Source of the DNA: Candidatus Odinarchaeota archaeon | GTDB lineage: Archaea; Asgardarchaeota; JAGGXT01 | Direction: 5' to 3' | NCBI GenBank assembly: GCA_021162905.1 | Contig: JAGGXT010000043.1 | Coordinates: forward strand, 1 to 5,072 | DNA length: 5,072 nucleotides | Shown: positions 4,889 to 5,072 of the stretch, piece by piece | Layout of the letters: every line of letters begins with the position of its first letter | How positions within the stretch are numbered: position 1 is the first letter of the stretch | Program-made: the position numbers and the translations under genes | The notes under the pieces: model-generated | The model's input: only the letters and a program-made list of their open reading frames with translations | Told to the model about the DNA's origin: nothing | Database searches by the model: none

Positions 4889-5072
4889 TTTCAGTAAATC
4901 AAAAGCTTCATTCATGTGATATAATTCTCTATTTGTTTATCTAACATAATAATAGATAGAGACCGCTGCTAGTTCCTCAATTCTAAGGAATTTGAAGATT
5001 TTGAATGATAAAAGAAAAAGTGCATTTGCATATAATCACTCAAATTCATATCATTTATTTACACACTTATGA
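4889..5072. other. AT-rich tail with no supported gene
   Basis: All three minus-strand frames entering from the window end stop within a few codons. On the plus strand a frame from ATG 5005 stays open to the window edge (22 codons) but has no good ribosome binding site, and its His/Ile-rich composition looks like translated AT-rich DNA. A weak inverted repeat (TTCCT / AGGAA, about 4973-4990) is visible. There is no convincing oligo-T tract right after the ZIP gene. Confidence 0.45.

Noticed and set aside
5005..5072. A plus-strand frame open to the window edge
   Set aside because: Only 22 codons are visible, the upstream sequence has no good ribosome binding site, and the residues look like translated AT-rich DNA. 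More downstream sequence would decide it.

Overview
The window is AT-rich archaeal DNA. The evidence is Shine-Dalgarno sites of the GGTG(A) type at a fixed distance from the starts, TATA-like elements ahead of genes, oligo-T tracts after a gene instead of GC-rich hairpins, a membrane protein ending in an archaeal-style winged helix, a surface protein rich in N-glycosylation sequons, and a Rab/Ras-like small GTPase. The GTPase makes an Asgard archaeon the first guess. A related deep archaeal lineage such as Bathyarchaeia cannot be excluded from these five genes.

Layout: 83-1099 (minus) encodes a signal-peptide, single-span membrane protein with a cytoplasmic winged helix-turn-helix. It is divergent from 1344-2900 (plus), a secreted, C-terminally anchored glycoprotein candidate with an EF-hand-like loop and a beta-sandwich domain. 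The 244-base gap between them holds both promoters and a tandem TATA-like repeat. Strong oligo-T tracts follow the glycoprotein. 3169-3705 (plus) is a complete Rab-like GTPase. 3847-4010 (plus) is a rubredoxin gene with a one-base frameshift. 4125-4888 (plus) is a ZIP-family metal transporter with a frameshift in the third membrane segment. The last 184 bases hold no gene I can support.

Functionally, the first two genes look like a surface sensor/regulator and a surface protein that could be co-regulated (inference). The GTPase appears to be a stand-alone gene with its own promoter. Rubredoxin (iron-sulfur-type electron carrier) and the ZIP transporter (divalent metal import) are both metal-related and adjacent, but each has its own promoter-like element and ribosome binding site.

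The main point of interest is the ZIP frameshift. It lies on the heptamer T TTT TTA in exactly the register needed for -1 ribosomal slippage, and a slip there would give the family-like join Asp-Phe-Leu-Ile-Pro-His-Glu. The competing explanation is a base lost from a homopolymer during sequencing. The second one-base lesion in rubredoxin, about 430 bases upstream and not on a slippery site, makes that simpler explanation at least as likely. I see no CRISPR array, tRNA, rRNA, insertion sequence or attachment site.
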